Origin: Bacteroidales bacterium UBA6267
Lineage (GTDB): Bacteria > Bacteroidota > Bacteroidia > Bacteroidales > UBA1556
Assembly (NCBI GenBank): GCA_002440745.1
Contig: DJVB01000008.1
Span: forward strand, 1-64,000
DNA: 64,000 nucleotides
Direction of reading: 5' to 3'
This document shows, piece after piece, positions 50,272-58,976 of the stretch. How positions within the stretch are numbered: the first letter of the stretch is position 1; the number at the start of each line of letters is the position of its first letter. The translations under genes and the position numbers were made by a program. The notes beneath the pieces are model-generated. The model saw nothing but the letters and a program-made list of their open reading frames with translations, made no database searches and was not told the DNA's origin.

Positions 50272-50408
50272 AATATTTGCCTCTGAGCTTGCTGGTCAAA
50301 ACCGCTTTCTTTTGATTATCTTCCTTTTACTTATTTAATTGTCGTGAATGGTATTAAAATTGCTATTTTCGCATCCTCTTATTCAGTTGCAATTTTAATT
50401 TTAATTTT

Positions 50409-51140
50409 ATGAAACGTATATTACTCCTTTTCACTCTTGCCTATTTCGGAACTTTAGTTGCGTTTGCTCAAAGTCTCAGTTTGTCTTATGAAACAACTCA
50501 ATATGCCAATGGCGATATGATTACTTACACTTCCACAAGCACAGCATCTACGATTGTTAGTCACATGTGGGTTTCAAACAACTCAGCAAATGACGTTGTT
50601 GTTAGGGTTAAAAAAATTGAGTTGGACACCGTTCCCGGTTCTGAAAATTATTATTGTTGGACAAGCTGCTATTTACCAATGGTTTATGTAAGTGATACAT
50701 TGACTATTAAAGCCGGTGAAATCAATAAAAGTCATTTTTCGGGAGATTATGATGCTTATGGAAATGCAGGAAAAACACGAATAATGTATGTTTTCTATAA
50801 TGATGCTAATGTTAATGATTCTGTCGCATTTATTGCGGAATATAATGCTGGTTCTCAGGTGAGTTTTTCGACTGTTGAAGTTATGGATGTGGATATGAAA
50901 GTTTATCCTAATCCTGCACAAAATCATATTTTCGTTGATTACAGATTACCTTCCAAAAATACTTCTGCCACCGTTCAGATTAGAAACGTTTTAGGTTCTG
51001 TGGTTCATCAGTCAATTTTGACTCAAAACAATGGAGTTGAAAGAATAGATGTGTCGAACCTCAAAGATGGTGTTTATTTCTATTCATTGATTATCAATGA
51101 TGATGCGGTGGTAACAAGAAAGCTTTTAATAAGAAAGTAG
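50409..51140 (+). CDS. T9SS-sorted exported protein of unknown function
   Basis: 243 residues: signal peptide (1-20, cleavage after AFAQ), a beta-sandwich-like N-terminal domain (about 22-150) with Cys-Trp-Thr-Ser-Cys (YYCWTSCYL), and a type A T9SS sorting domain (about 160-243; MKVYPNPAQNHIFVDY, DGVYFYSLIIN, TRKLLIRK). The N-terminal domain is not recognised by me; the CWTSC pair may form a disulfide. Monocistronic, with a strong terminator. Upstream 50272-50408 has no gene; a near -7 match (TATTTTCG) may be the promoter. Confidence 0.88.
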   Translation: MKRILLLFTLAYFGTLVAFAQSLSLSYETTQYANGDMITYTSTSTASTIVSHMWVSNNSANDVVVRVKKIELDTVPGSENYYCWTSCYLPMVYVSDTLTIKAGEINKSHFSGDYDAYGNAGKTRIMYVFYNDANVNDSVAFIAEYNAGSQVSFSTVEVMDVDMKVYPNPAQNHIFVDYRLPSKNTSATVQIRNVLGSVVHQSILTQNNGVERIDVSNLKDGVYFYSLIINDDAVVTRKLLIRK

Positions 51141-51168
51141 ATTTTTAAAAATATTCTATCTCGATTAG

Positions 51169-51195
51169 GCTGCCTTAAAAGGCAGCTTTTTTTTT
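51169..51195 (+). terminator. Strong intrinsic terminator
   Basis: GCTGCCTT/AAGGCAGC hairpin (51169-51186) followed by nine T. It ends the T9SS gene transcript. Confidence 0.93.
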
Positions 51196-51229
51196 GCTGT
51201 TGTCTTAACGATTTATGCAAAGCCACCTA

Positions 51230-51258
51230 AAAAAAAACCTCCACTTATGCGGAGGTTT
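51230..51258 (-). terminator. Terminator of tRNA-Gln
   Basis: AAACCTCC (51236-51243), 7-nt loop, GGAGGTTT (51251-51258); on the minus strand it is followed by a long T-run (the A-run from 51230). It lies 5 nt after the tRNA 3' end. Confidence 0.88.
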
Positions 51259-51262
51259 GTTG

Positions 51263-51335
51263 TTGCCCGATCAGGGGTCGAACCTGAACTCTTCTGATCC
51301 AGAATCAGACGTGTTGCCAGTTACACCATCAGGCA
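51263..51335 (-). tRNA. tRNA-Gln (CUG anticodon)
   Basis: 73 nt cloverleaf on the minus strand. Acceptor TGCCTGA pairs with TCGGGCA (one G-U); D arm GTGT/ACAC with loop AACTGGCA; anticodon stem TCTGA/TCAGA with loop TTCTGGA (anticodon CTG, reads CAG); variable AGAGT; T stem TCAGG/CCTGA with loop TTCGACC; discriminator A. CCA is not encoded. A TACTTTTG promoter element and a dedicated terminator make it a single-gene unit. glnS, the enzyme that charges it, lies 2.4 kb away. Confidence 0.97.
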
Positions 51336-51344
51336 TTGAGCGCG

Positions 51345-51352
51345 CAAAAGTA
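51345..51352 (-). promoter_or_regulatory. -7 promoter of tRNA-Gln (TACTTTTG)
   Basis: Exact TAnnTTTG on the minus strand, 9 nt before the mature 5' end of the tRNA. Confidence 0.6.
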
Positions 51353-51517
51353 TTGTATTTTTTTAATTCTTTGCTAAATTTTTTTTAAGAAAATCCTTTT
51401 AAGAAACATTCAGTTAATCTATCAGTTAGACTCTCTTAGGTTGAAAATCATGAGTTTTTATTATAAGTATTACAGATATTTTTTCTTCAAATCTGTCGCA
51501 AAAGTGGTTAGTCGGGA

Positions 51518-52099
51518 TTATTTTTTGTAGAAATTCATTTCTTCGATAAACCTATAGACTTTAGCGGGCAAATAGTACTCGAAACTATGACCATCTTTGA
51601 TTTCTTGACGGATAAAACTGGAAGAAATCTGCATCAGAGGTGCTTGAAAAAAGGTAATTCTCGGATGTTCGTTCCATTTTTGAGGGATAGAAGTATCGGG
51701 ACGCAGATAAACATAAATATCATGGTTTTCAATTATTTGCTCATAATTTTTCCATTTATATAAAGTTTCCAAATTGTCGCTTCCCATAATCAGAACGAAA
51801 TCGTATGAAGGATGCTTTTCGTGCAAAGCCGTGAGAGTGTGTATGGTATAAGAAGGCTGTGGCAGATGAAGTTCAATGTTAGAAACTTTGAAACGGCTAT
51901 CGTCTTCGGTTGCCAACTGAACCATGTAGAGTCGTTGTCGGTCGTCGAGCAATGTGGCTTTGTTTTTAAGTGGATTATGAGGCGAAGGAACAAACCAAAT
52001 TTCGTCCAAGGGGCTATGGTCAGCAAAATAGCTTGCAATTATCAGATGCCCAATATGGATTGGATTAAAGGACCCGAAAAATAATCCGACTTTTTTCAT
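51518..52099 (-). CDS. nadD: Nicotinate-nucleotide adenylyltransferase
   Basis: 193 residues. Nucleotidyltransferase fold with GLFFGSFNPIHIGHLI (the GSFxPxHxGH motif) and ISSSFIRQEIKDG (the ISSTxIR motif). It joins ATP and nicotinate mononucleotide to form deamido-NAD in the cytosol. It lies 22 nt downstream of gmk, giving the operon yicC-gmk-nadD, a common arrangement in this phylum. Confidence 0.95.
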   Translation of the reverse strand: MKKVGLFFGSFNPIHIGHLIIASYFADHSPLDEIWFVPSPHNPLKNKATLLDDRQRLYMVQLATEDDSRFKVSNIELHLPQPSYTIHTLTALHEKHPSYDFVLIMGSDNLETLYKWKNYEQIIENHDIYVYLRPDTSIPQKWNEHPRITFFQAPLMQISSSFIRQEIKDGHSFEYYLPAKVYRFIEEMNFYKK

Positions 52100-52121
52100 C
52101 GTTAGTTCTAATTAATATTTC

Positions 52122-52691
52122 TTAACTCTTTGATATAAAATCATTTATTGTTATTATTGTTTTGGCGATAGCTTCATCTAAATTGTCGTTTATAATAATG
52201 GTGTCGAATTGGGATGCGAATCCCAATTCAGTTTGAGCTTTTTGCAAACGTTTGTTTAAACTTTCGTCATTTTCGGTGCCACGTCCGGTGAGTCGTTGGG
52301 TTAAAATTTCAACTGAAGGAGGCATCACAAAAAGGGCAAGTGCTTCATTGCCATATTTCTTCTTAATATTCAGTCCTCCAACCACATCCACATCAAAAAC
52401 TACATGATGCCCATTATTGCGAATGCGTTCCACTTCACTTTTCAAAGTTCCATAAAACTGGTTTTCGTAAACTTCTTCCCATTCAAGAAATGCATCTTGG
52501 GAAATCAAATCACGAAATTTCTCCGGAGAAAGAAAATAATAATCGACACCATCGGTTTCGTTTTCTCTTGGTTTTCGACTTGTTGCCGATACCGAAAAGG
52601 AAAATGATAAATCAGTTTGCATAATAGCTTTCACAAGGGTGGTTTTGCCGGCCCCTGAAGGTGCTGAAAAGATGATTAGTTTTCCTTTCAT
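52122..52691 (-). CDS. gmk: Guanylate kinase
   Basis: 189 residues. P-loop FSAPSGAGKTTLVKAI (residues 8-23), GMP-binding SATSRKPRENETDGVDYYFLSPEKF, and EWEEVYENQFYGTL. It phosphorylates GMP to GDP. It starts 3 nt after yicC and precedes nadD. Confidence 0.96.
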   Translation of the reverse strand: MKGKLIIFSAPSGAGKTTLVKAIMQTDLSFSFSVSATSRKPRENETDGVDYYFLSPEKFRDLISQDAFLEWEEVYENQFYGTLKSEVERIRNNGHHVVFDVDVVGGLNIKKKYGNEALALFVMPPSVEILTQRLTGRGTENDESLNKRLQKAQTELGFASQFDTIIINDNLDEAIAKTIITINDFISKS

Positions 52692-52694
52692 AAG

Positions 52695-53570
52695 TTACAG
52701 AATATTAAGTAATTGTTCTTTTATTTTCTCTAATTCATCCTTCATTTGAACAACCAATCTTTGCATTTCGGCATGGTTGGCTTTACTGCCTAAGGTATTG
52801 ATTTCACGGCCAATTTCTTGGGTGATAAATCCTAATTTCCTTCCTTTTTCTTCTTCCTCATTGATTAGCGTTTCCGAAAAATAATCCAAATGCTTCTTTA
52901 AACGAATTTTTTCTTCGGTAATGTCCAATTTCTCAAGATAATAGACGATTTCTTGTTCGAATCTGTTTTGGTCTGAGTTTATGTTCAAATTGGCAATTTC
53001 GTTTTTTAATCGTTCTCTAACTCTTTGAATTCGCTCATCTTCATAGTGTTGAATTTCAACTAATAAATGGTTAATATTTGCTATTCTATGAAGAAAATCT
53101 TTCGAAAGAATTATTCCTTCTTCTTGACGAAATTGATCGAATAGAGTCAAAGCTTCCTGCGTTGCAATTCTGATTTGGTTTACTTCCTCTTCCGAAATTT
53201 CTTGGTCGTTAGTGCTTATAACTTCCGGTAAACGCATGGCTATGGATAGAATGTCTGGTGGTGTTTTGAAATTGCGATTTGAACTGACTTGCTCTAAAAA
53301 ATCTAAATAGCTATTCAGAACATCCGCGTTAATTCGGGTTTTATCCATTGCATCAATATATTCAATGCTAATCAGACAATATACTTTTCCTCGTTTAACT
53401 AATTGATTGACAAGTGTTTTGAGCTCGACTTCCATTTGTGTAAAATTTGAAGGCAATTTCAATGTAATATCAGCTTGTTTGCTGTTAAGTGATTTGATTT
53501 CAACAGAAACCTTCTTGTCAGTGAATGACTTGACTATCCGGCCATATCCGGTCATAGACTTTATAATCAT
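52695..53570 (-). CDS. YicC-family endoribonuclease
   Basis: 291 residues. The start MIIKSMTGYGRIVK and EIKSLNSKQADITLKLP, LHRIANINHLL and the C-terminal DUF1732 segment (RKLGFITQEIGREINTLGSKANHAEMQRLVVQMKDELEKIKEQLLNI) are family signatures. YicC proteins are conserved RNases that help degrade some small RNAs. First in the yicC-gmk-nadD operon; a -7 motif is 59 nt upstream. Confidence 0.92.
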   Translation of the reverse strand: MIIKSMTGYGRIVKSFTDKKVSVEIKSLNSKQADITLKLPSNFTQMEVELKTLVNQLVKRGKVYCLISIEYIDAMDKTRINADVLNSYLDFLEQVSSNRNFKTPPDILSIAMRLPEVISTNDQEISEEEVNQIRIATQEALTLFDQFRQEEGIILSKDFLHRIANINHLLVEIQHYEDERIQRVRERLKNEIANLNINSDQNRFEQEIVYYLEKLDITEEKIRLKKHLDYFSETLINEEEEKGRKLGFITQEIGREINTLGSKANHAEMQRLVVQMKDELEKIKEQLLNIL

Positions 53571-53629
53571 AATTTTAAATTTTCAAAGCAATTTAAGTGT
53601 GTTATTAAACGTCTTGTTCGAGACTTTGG

Positions 53630-53637
53630 CAAAAATA
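53630..53637 (-). promoter_or_regulatory. Putative -7 promoter of yicC-gmk-nadD (TATTTTTG)
   Basis: Exact TAnnTTTG match on the minus strand, 59 nt before the yicC ATG. Confidence 0.45.
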
Positions 53638-53742
53638 CAGATAATTTCCTTTTACGAAAGTTTTGTGAAATTGCTTTTTTTCTTCTATCACGATTGTAGC
53701 TTTAAGGCATAAATTAAATCTTTTATTTTGCTTTAATAATCC

Positions 53743-53750
53743 TATTTTTG
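53743..53750 (+). promoter_or_regulatory. Putative -7 promoter of glnS-aspS (TATTTTTG)
   Basis: Exact TAnnTTTG match, 25 nt before the ATG at 53776. Confidence 0.5.
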
Positions 53751-53775
53751 CCGGTTCAAATAAATCTGAATTTAT

Positions 53776-55455
53776 ATGGAGAATATTGAGCCTAAATCGC
53801 TGAATTTCATAGAGCAAATCATTGAAAAGGACCTTTCTGAAGGGAAAAATGGAGGTATCGTTTACACTCGATTTCCTCCTGAACCCAATGGATATTTGCA
53901 TATTGGACATGCGAAATCAATCTGTTTAAATTTTGGTCTGGGGGCTAAATATCAGGGGCGCACCAACTTACGTTTCGATGATACAAATCCTACCAAAGAG
54001 GAGGATGAATATGTACAATCAATTATGGAAGATGTACGTTGGCTTGGTTTCAAGTGGGAGGGAGAGCCTCGATATGCCAGTGATTATTTTGATCAGCTTT
54101 ACAATTGGGCTGAGGATATGATTCAGCGTGGCTTGGCCTATGTTGACGACCAAACTGCTGAGGAAATAAGTGCTCAGCGTGGAACTCCTCAGAAACCGGG
54201 CATTTTTAGTCCATATAGAAATCGCTCTGTGGAAGAGAATTTAGATTTGTTTCGGCGAATGAAAGCCGGAGAATTTCCTGATGGAAGTCGCGTTTTAAGG
54301 GCAAAACTCGATATGGCCAGTCCGAATATGCAAATGCGCGACCCCGTTATGTATCGCATTCTTCATTCATCTCATCATCGTACGGGTAACAAGTGGAGTA
54401 TTTATCCTATGTACGACTATGCTCACGGCCAATCGGATTATTTGGAAGGCATCACCCATTCCATTTGCACTTTAGAATTTGAGAATCACAAACCTCTATA
54501 TAATTGGTTTTTGGATCAGGTAGCTGACCCAAATAATGTTCGTCCTCAACAGATTGAGTTTGCTCGCTTAAATCTTAGTTATACTATTATGAGTAAGCGG
54601 AAACTGCTTGAACTCGTTGAAAAAAAGATTGTTAGCGGATGGGACGATCCACGAATGCCCACTATTTCAGGCTTGCGCCGTCGAGGATATACTCCTGAAT
54701 CTATTCGGAGCTTTGCGGACCGCATTGGTGTAGCAAAAAGGGATAACATAATTGATGTAGGTTTATTGGAATTTAGCGTGAGAGATCACCTAAATAAAGT
54801 GGCTCCTCGTGTATTTGCAGTTCTTGACCCGGTAAAGTTAACTATCACAAACTATCCTGAAGGAAGTTCGGAATGGTTAGAAATTGAGAACAACCCTGAA
54901 GACCCTCAATCCGGCAGCAGAAAATTAGAGTTTGGTGCGAATCTATTCATTGAGCGTGAGGATTTTATGGAAAATCCTCCAAACAAGTTTTTCCGTTTAG
55001 GCCCTGGACGTGAAGTGCGTCTTAAAGGTGCTTATATCATTAAATGTGAAGACTTTGTGAAAGATGCGAATGGTAATATTTCCGAAATCCTTTGCACCTA
55101 TGACCCAACGACCAAAAGTGGGGAAGGTGAGAGTCGAAAAGTAAAAGGTACGCTCCATTGGGTTAATGCCGATAAAGCAGTAGATGCCGAAGTGCGACTC
55201 TACGACCGACTTTTCAATGATGAAGACCCAGCAGGCCATAAGGATCAGGATTTTATTGAGTTTTTAAATCCTGAATCTCTTAAAATATTGAATAACTGTA
55301 AATTAGAGCCAAATTTACTCAATGCTCTTCCTGAAGATAAATTCCAATTTCAACGATTGGGGTATTTCTGTGTTGATAAAAACTCCACTAAAGATAAAAT
55401 GATTTTTAATCGTACAGTGCCTTTAAAGGATAGCTGGGCAAAACAGTCAAAATAG
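53776..55455 (+). CDS. glnS: Glutaminyl-tRNA synthetase
   Basis: 559 residues. Class I synthetase of the GlnRS type: HIGH-type motif PNGYLHIGHAK (about 37-47), RFDDTNPTKEEDEY, and a KMSKS-type LSYTIMSKRKL; the C-terminal half has the two beta-barrel anticodon-binding domains. It charges tRNA-Gln directly, so the cell does not depend on the GatCAB route for Gln. The following aspS starts 6 nt later, forming an operon. Confidence 0.96.
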   Translation: MENIEPKSLNFIEQIIEKDLSEGKNGGIVYTRFPPEPNGYLHIGHAKSICLNFGLGAKYQGRTNLRFDDTNPTKEEDEYVQSIMEDVRWLGFKWEGEPRYASDYFDQLYNWAEDMIQRGLAYVDDQTAEEISAQRGTPQKPGIFSPYRNRSVEENLDLFRRMKAGEFPDGSRVLRAKLDMASPNMQMRDPVMYRILHSSHHRTGNKWSIYPMYDYAHGQSDYLEGITHSICTLEFENHKPLYNWFLDQVADPNNVRPQQIEFARLNLSYTIMSKRKLLELVEKKIVSGWDDPRMPTISGLRRRGYTPESIRSFADRIGVAKRDNIIDVGLLEFSVRDHLNKVAPRVFAVLDPVKLTITNYPEGSSEWLEIENNPEDPQSGSRKLEFGANLFIEREDFMENPPNKFFRLGPGREVRLKGAYIIKCEDFVKDANGNISEILCTYDPTTKSGEGESRKVKGTLHWVNADKAVDAEVRLYDRLFNDEDPAGHKDQDFIEFLNPESLKILNNCKLEPNLLNALPEDKFQFQRLGYFCVDKNSTKDKMIFNRTVPLKDSWAKQSK

Positions 55456-55461
55456 TTAATT

Positions 55462-57216
55462 ATGTACAGAACTCATAACTGCGGACAACTCCGCATCCAA
55501 GATAATGGTTTACAAGTCACTTTGAGTGGCTGGATTCATAAATCACGAGATTTGGGCGGCATGACTTTTATTGATTTGCGTGACCGATATGGCATCACGC
55601 AATTGGTTTTCAATATGGATGTCAATAGTGATTTATGCGGTCAAGCTCGTAAATTAGGTCGTGAATTTGTAATCCAAATTTCCGGCGTTGTTGCTGAAAG
55701 AAGCAACAAAAATCCAAATCTTCCCACAGGAGAAGTAGAGATTTTAGTGGATTCTTTTCAAGTTTTGAACAAATCGGAAGTTCCGCCATTTACTATCGAG
55801 GAAAACACAGATGGTGGCGAAGAATTGCGCATGAAATATCGCTATTTGGACTTAAGACGCGAACCGCTGAAACGTAATTTGTTATTGCGTCATAAATTAT
55901 CACTTTTAGTACGCAACTTCTTGAGTAATAATGATTTTATTGAAGTTGAAACTCCTTATTTAATCAAATCTACTCCTGAAGGAGCTCGCGATTTTGTGGT
56001 GCCTTCTCGTATGAACCCCGGACAATTTTATGCTTTACCACAGTCGCCACAAACCTTCAAGCAATTGTTGATGGTTTCGGGTTATGATCGTTATTTTCAA
56101 TTGGTAAAATGCTTTCGTGACGAAGATTTACGTGCCGATAGACAGCCGGAGTTTACTCAAATTGATTGTGAAATGTCCTTTGTTGAAAGGGATGATGTTT
56201 TGAATGTTTTTGAAAGCATGACACGTCATCTTTTTAAGGAGATAAAAAATATCGAGTTAGAGGCTTTTCCACGAATGTCGTATGATGATGCGATGCGTTT
56301 TTATGGCTCAGATAAACCCGATATTCGTTTTGGGATGACCTTTGTAGAGCTGAATGAGATTGTTAAAAATCAAGGGTTTAAGGTTTTTGATGATGCTGAA
56401 CTTGTGGTTGGAATTAAGGTTGACGGAGCGGCAGATTACACCAGAAAGCAATTGGATCAGTTGACGGATTTTGTAAAAAGGCCTCAGGTTGGAGCCACTG
56501 GTTTGGTTTATTTGCGCTTTAATGCGGATGGTAGTTTGAAATCTTCAGTGGATAAATTTTATAATGAAGATCAATTGAAACTTTGGGTAGAAGCTTTTGA
56601 GGCTCAACCTAACGATTTGATGCTTATTCTTGCCGGTGAGGCTACAAAGACACGTAAGGCGCTGAATGAATTGCGTTTAGAAATGGGAAATCAGCGTGGA
56701 TTACGTAAAAAGAATGAGTATCGACCTCTTTGGGTTGTCGATTTTCCTTTGCTTGAATGGAATGAAGAATCCGGTCGTTTTCATGCGATGCATCATCCAT
56801 TTACCTCTCCAAAACTTGATGAGATCAATTTACTTGCAACAAATCCGGGCATAGTAAAAGCAAATGCTTATGACTTAGTGATTAACGGTGTTGAGATTGG
56901 TGGCGGTAGTATCAGAATACATGATTCTGAATTGCAAGCCTCTATGTTTAAAACGCTTGGATTCACCGAGGAGGAAGCAAAAAATCAGTTTGGATTTTTG
57001 ATGAATGCATTTAAATATGGTGCGCCACCACATGGCGGAATTGCCTTTGGTTTCGATCGTTTAGCTGCTATCTTTGGAGGAAGCGACTCCATCAGAGACT
57101 ATATCGCATTTCCAAAGAATAATCGCGGACAGGATTTGATGATTTCTTCACCTTCAGTTATTTCAGGTGAACAGTTGAATGAATTGGGTTTGATTATCGG
57201 TGAAGTTGATGCCTAA
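55462..57216 (+). CDS. aspS: Aspartyl-tRNA synthetase
   Basis: 584 residues, the bacterial-type length with a GAD insertion (about 280-420). N-terminal OB fold (GWIHKSRDLGGMTFIDLRD), class II motif 2 (FRDEDLRADRQPEFTQID), the ArgRGD-like region and motif 3 (AFGFDRLAAIFGG). It charges tRNA-Asp. Start taken at ATG 55462. Confidence 0.96.
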   Translation: MYRTHNCGQLRIQDNGLQVTLSGWIHKSRDLGGMTFIDLRDRYGITQLVFNMDVNSDLCGQARKLGREFVIQISGVVAERSNKNPNLPTGEVEILVDSFQVLNKSEVPPFTIEENTDGGEELRMKYRYLDLRREPLKRNLLLRHKLSLLVRNFLSNNDFIEVETPYLIKSTPEGARDFVVPSRMNPGQFYALPQSPQTFKQLLMVSGYDRYFQLVKCFRDEDLRADRQPEFTQIDCEMSFVERDDVLNVFESMTRHLFKEIKNIELEAFPRMSYDDAMRFYGSDKPDIRFGMTFVELNEIVKNQGFKVFDDAELVVGIKVDGAADYTRKQLDQLTDFVKRPQVGATGLVYLRFNADGSLKSSVDKFYNEDQLKLWVEAFEAQPNDLMLILAGEATKTRKALNELRLEMGNQRGLRKKNEYRPLWVVDFPLLEWNEESGRFHAMHHPFTSPKLDEINLLATNPGIVKANAYDLVINGVEIGGGSIRIHDSELQASMFKTLGFTEEEAKNQFGFLMNAFKYGAPPHGGIAFGFDRLAAIFGGSDSIRDYIAFPKNNRGQDLMISSPSVISGEQLNELGLIIGEVDA

Positions 57217-57219
57217 TTA

Positions 57220-57852
57220 TTAAATGGCGTAATCTAAACTAACCTGCTTAATAATTTCCCTTTTATACGGAGCTAAACTGTTGATAAACAGTGAGGTTAT
57301 TGGCTCATCAGGACGCATATAATAAATGGAGATGGCAAACCAATTGTTTTCCATTAGAACCATATTATTTAAGCCGTCTCTAAAAATTATTCTCTCCTGA
57401 TTGACCTTTTCCTGTCCGTATTTTGTTTTTAAATTACTCCAGAAATTTGCAATTTCTTCACTATTATGCTGACTAATTACCTCTGTTTTGATTAGCATCA
57501 GCTTTTCGTTATAAAAATGAATTTGGCTTTTTATTCTCAAATCACTTTGTTTAAATTTCCAGAAAACTGATACAGTTTTATTATCCCTAAACTTTAGATG
57601 GTATTCATATTTGAGCTTGTTTAATATCTTTTTGGCTTCATAAAACCTTGTTTGATTGATGCTAAAGTCGTAAGGAATTATATTGCGTGAGGATATTCTG
57701 TCTGTTAATCTGTTGGCATAAAGCTCATTATAAATCCCTCGTAAGCTAGGATAATCATTAATCAAATTGATGGAATCGTAATACTCGTTCCTGATTTTTG
57801 AACGTTTTGGTTCTATAATTTGTTTAAAACGAAAGGTCGAAAATTGCTTCAT
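57220..57852 (-). CDS. Hypothetical protein
   Basis: About 210 residues from the ATG at 57852 (a TTG two codons earlier is less likely). Basic, no signal peptide or membrane helix; mixed alpha/beta with RFYEAKKILNKLKYEYHLKFRDNKTVSVFWKFK and NWFAISIYYMRPDEP. I recognise no family. It is convergent with aspS (3 nt between stops) and may have its own promoter in the region above. Confidence 0.6.
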   Translation of the reverse strand: MKQFSTFRFKQIIEPKRSKIRNEYYDSINLINDYPSLRGIYNELYANRLTDRISSRNIIPYDFSINQTRFYEAKKILNKLKYEYHLKFRDNKTVSVFWKFKQSDLRIKSQIHFYNEKLMLIKTEVISQHNSEEIANFWSNLKTKYGQEKVNQERIIFRDGLNNMVLMENNWFAISIYYMRPDEPITSLFINSLAPYKREIIKQVSLDYAI

Positions 57853-58120
57853 ATTCAAGTTAAATTATTGTCATTCCTGCAAGTCGTTTACAGGAATTAT
57901 GATTAAAGGTTACAATAAAAATGAAATTATAATTAAAATTTCTGGTCGAATATAAGCAGACATTAAATTAGAAGTTTCAGGAACTAAGTATTATTTTCTT
58001 TAAAAGCCTAAAAATTAGCCTTAAAGAAAATTAAAAAAAAATAAAAGACCATATAGGATTAATACTAAAGGTGAGTTATTTTATTTTTTTCCAAATTTAG
58101 GAATGTCCAAATCAGAGATT
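57853..58120. other. Intergenic region with a REP-like repeat and a large hairpin
   Basis: 268 nt between the hypothetical gene and heme O synthase. It contains a REP-like palindrome (57873-57897) and a hairpin TTTTCTTTAA (57994-58003) / TTAAAGAAAA (58021-58030) with an inner CTAA/TTAG stem. No credible gene. Confidence 0.5.
57873..57897. repeat. REP-like palindromic element (remnant)
   Basis: ATTCCTG (57873-57879) and CAGGAAT (57891-57897) with an 11-nt loop, preceded by TTGTC. The TGTCATTCCTGC opening resembles dispersed palindromic repeats seen in many bacterial genomes. Only one copy is in the window, so this remains a guess. Confidence 0.35.
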
Positions 58121-58975
58121 TTATCTTGCAAAACCATCTACAGTGATAATGATGATTATGAAGAGGACATAAATATTTATCTTCATGAAATAACTCATTG
58201 GTTTAAAGCTTGGTGCATTTAGTTTTAATAAATTCAAAAATGCAAATATGAGCCAAAAGGAGAGAATAAAAATTGCATAAGAAGCCGTTGAAGTGTCAAC
58301 CACATTGAAAAGGGGCAACATAAGTGCAGCAATAGCTGTTGAAACAGTCCAAAGGAAAGTCACGCGTTTGATATGGTTTTCGGAGTAGAAACGGTGTAAA
58401 CTCGGGTAACCTGCCGATTCATAATCTTGACCATATTTAAGCATAAGTAACCAAAAATGAGGTACTTGCCATATAAAAAAGAAGAAGGCCATGATTAGTG
58501 CTCTTGGGTCGGTGATTTCACCGCCACCGGCCACCCAGCCTACCAAAGGAGGAAGAGCGCCTATGACGGAGCCCGGAATAACAGCAAAAGGGGTTATTTT
58601 TTTTAATGGCGTATAGATGAAATTATACCAAACCAAAGCTGCTAAGCCAAGACTCATAGCCAACCAGCCGCTATTGATTAGGATTGTTGCCGAGCCTAAA
58701 AGCGAAAAGCCAAGTCCTAATAACAATGCTCCTGAAGGGCTTATCCTTCCGGATGGTATTGGACGTTTTGATGTCCGCTCCATAACTGCGTCAGTTTTGT
58801 ATTCCTGATATTGATTGATAATTGCCGACCCGCAAGCCAAAACAAAAAGGCCTAAAACTGTCGCAATCATATCGGTATTGAATTCATTTGCAGCCAAAAC
58901 ATATCCTGTGATGGTAGTCAGCATTACGGCAAAAGTTATTTTTATTTTGCTTAACTCAAGAATGGTCTTCAACAT
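58121..58975 (-). CDS. ctaB: Protoheme IX farnesyltransferase (heme O synthase)
   Basis: 284 residues with about eight or nine membrane helices. UbiA-type Asp-rich motifs: NQYQEYKTDAVMERTSKRP (NxxxDxxxD type; first site) and KYGQDYESAGYPSL (second site). It farnesylates heme B to heme O, the first step to heme A for the oxidase. Its start is 1 nt after the coxII stop, the last gene of the oxidase operon. CtaA (heme A synthase) is not seen here. Confidence 0.93.
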   Translation of the reverse strand: MLKTILELSKIKITFAVMLTTITGYVLAANEFNTDMIATVLGLFVLACGSAIINQYQEYKTDAVMERTSKRPIPSGRISPSGALLLGLGFSLLGSATILINSGWLAMSLGLAALVWYNFIYTPLKKITPFAVIPGSVIGALPPLVGWVAGGGEITDPRALIMAFFFFIWQVPHFWLLMLKYGQDYESAGYPSLHRFYSENHIKRVTFLWTVSTAIAALMLPLFNVVDTSTASYAIFILSFWLIFAFLNLLKLNAPSFKPMSYFMKINIYVLFIIIIITVDGFAR

Positions 58976-58976
58976 G

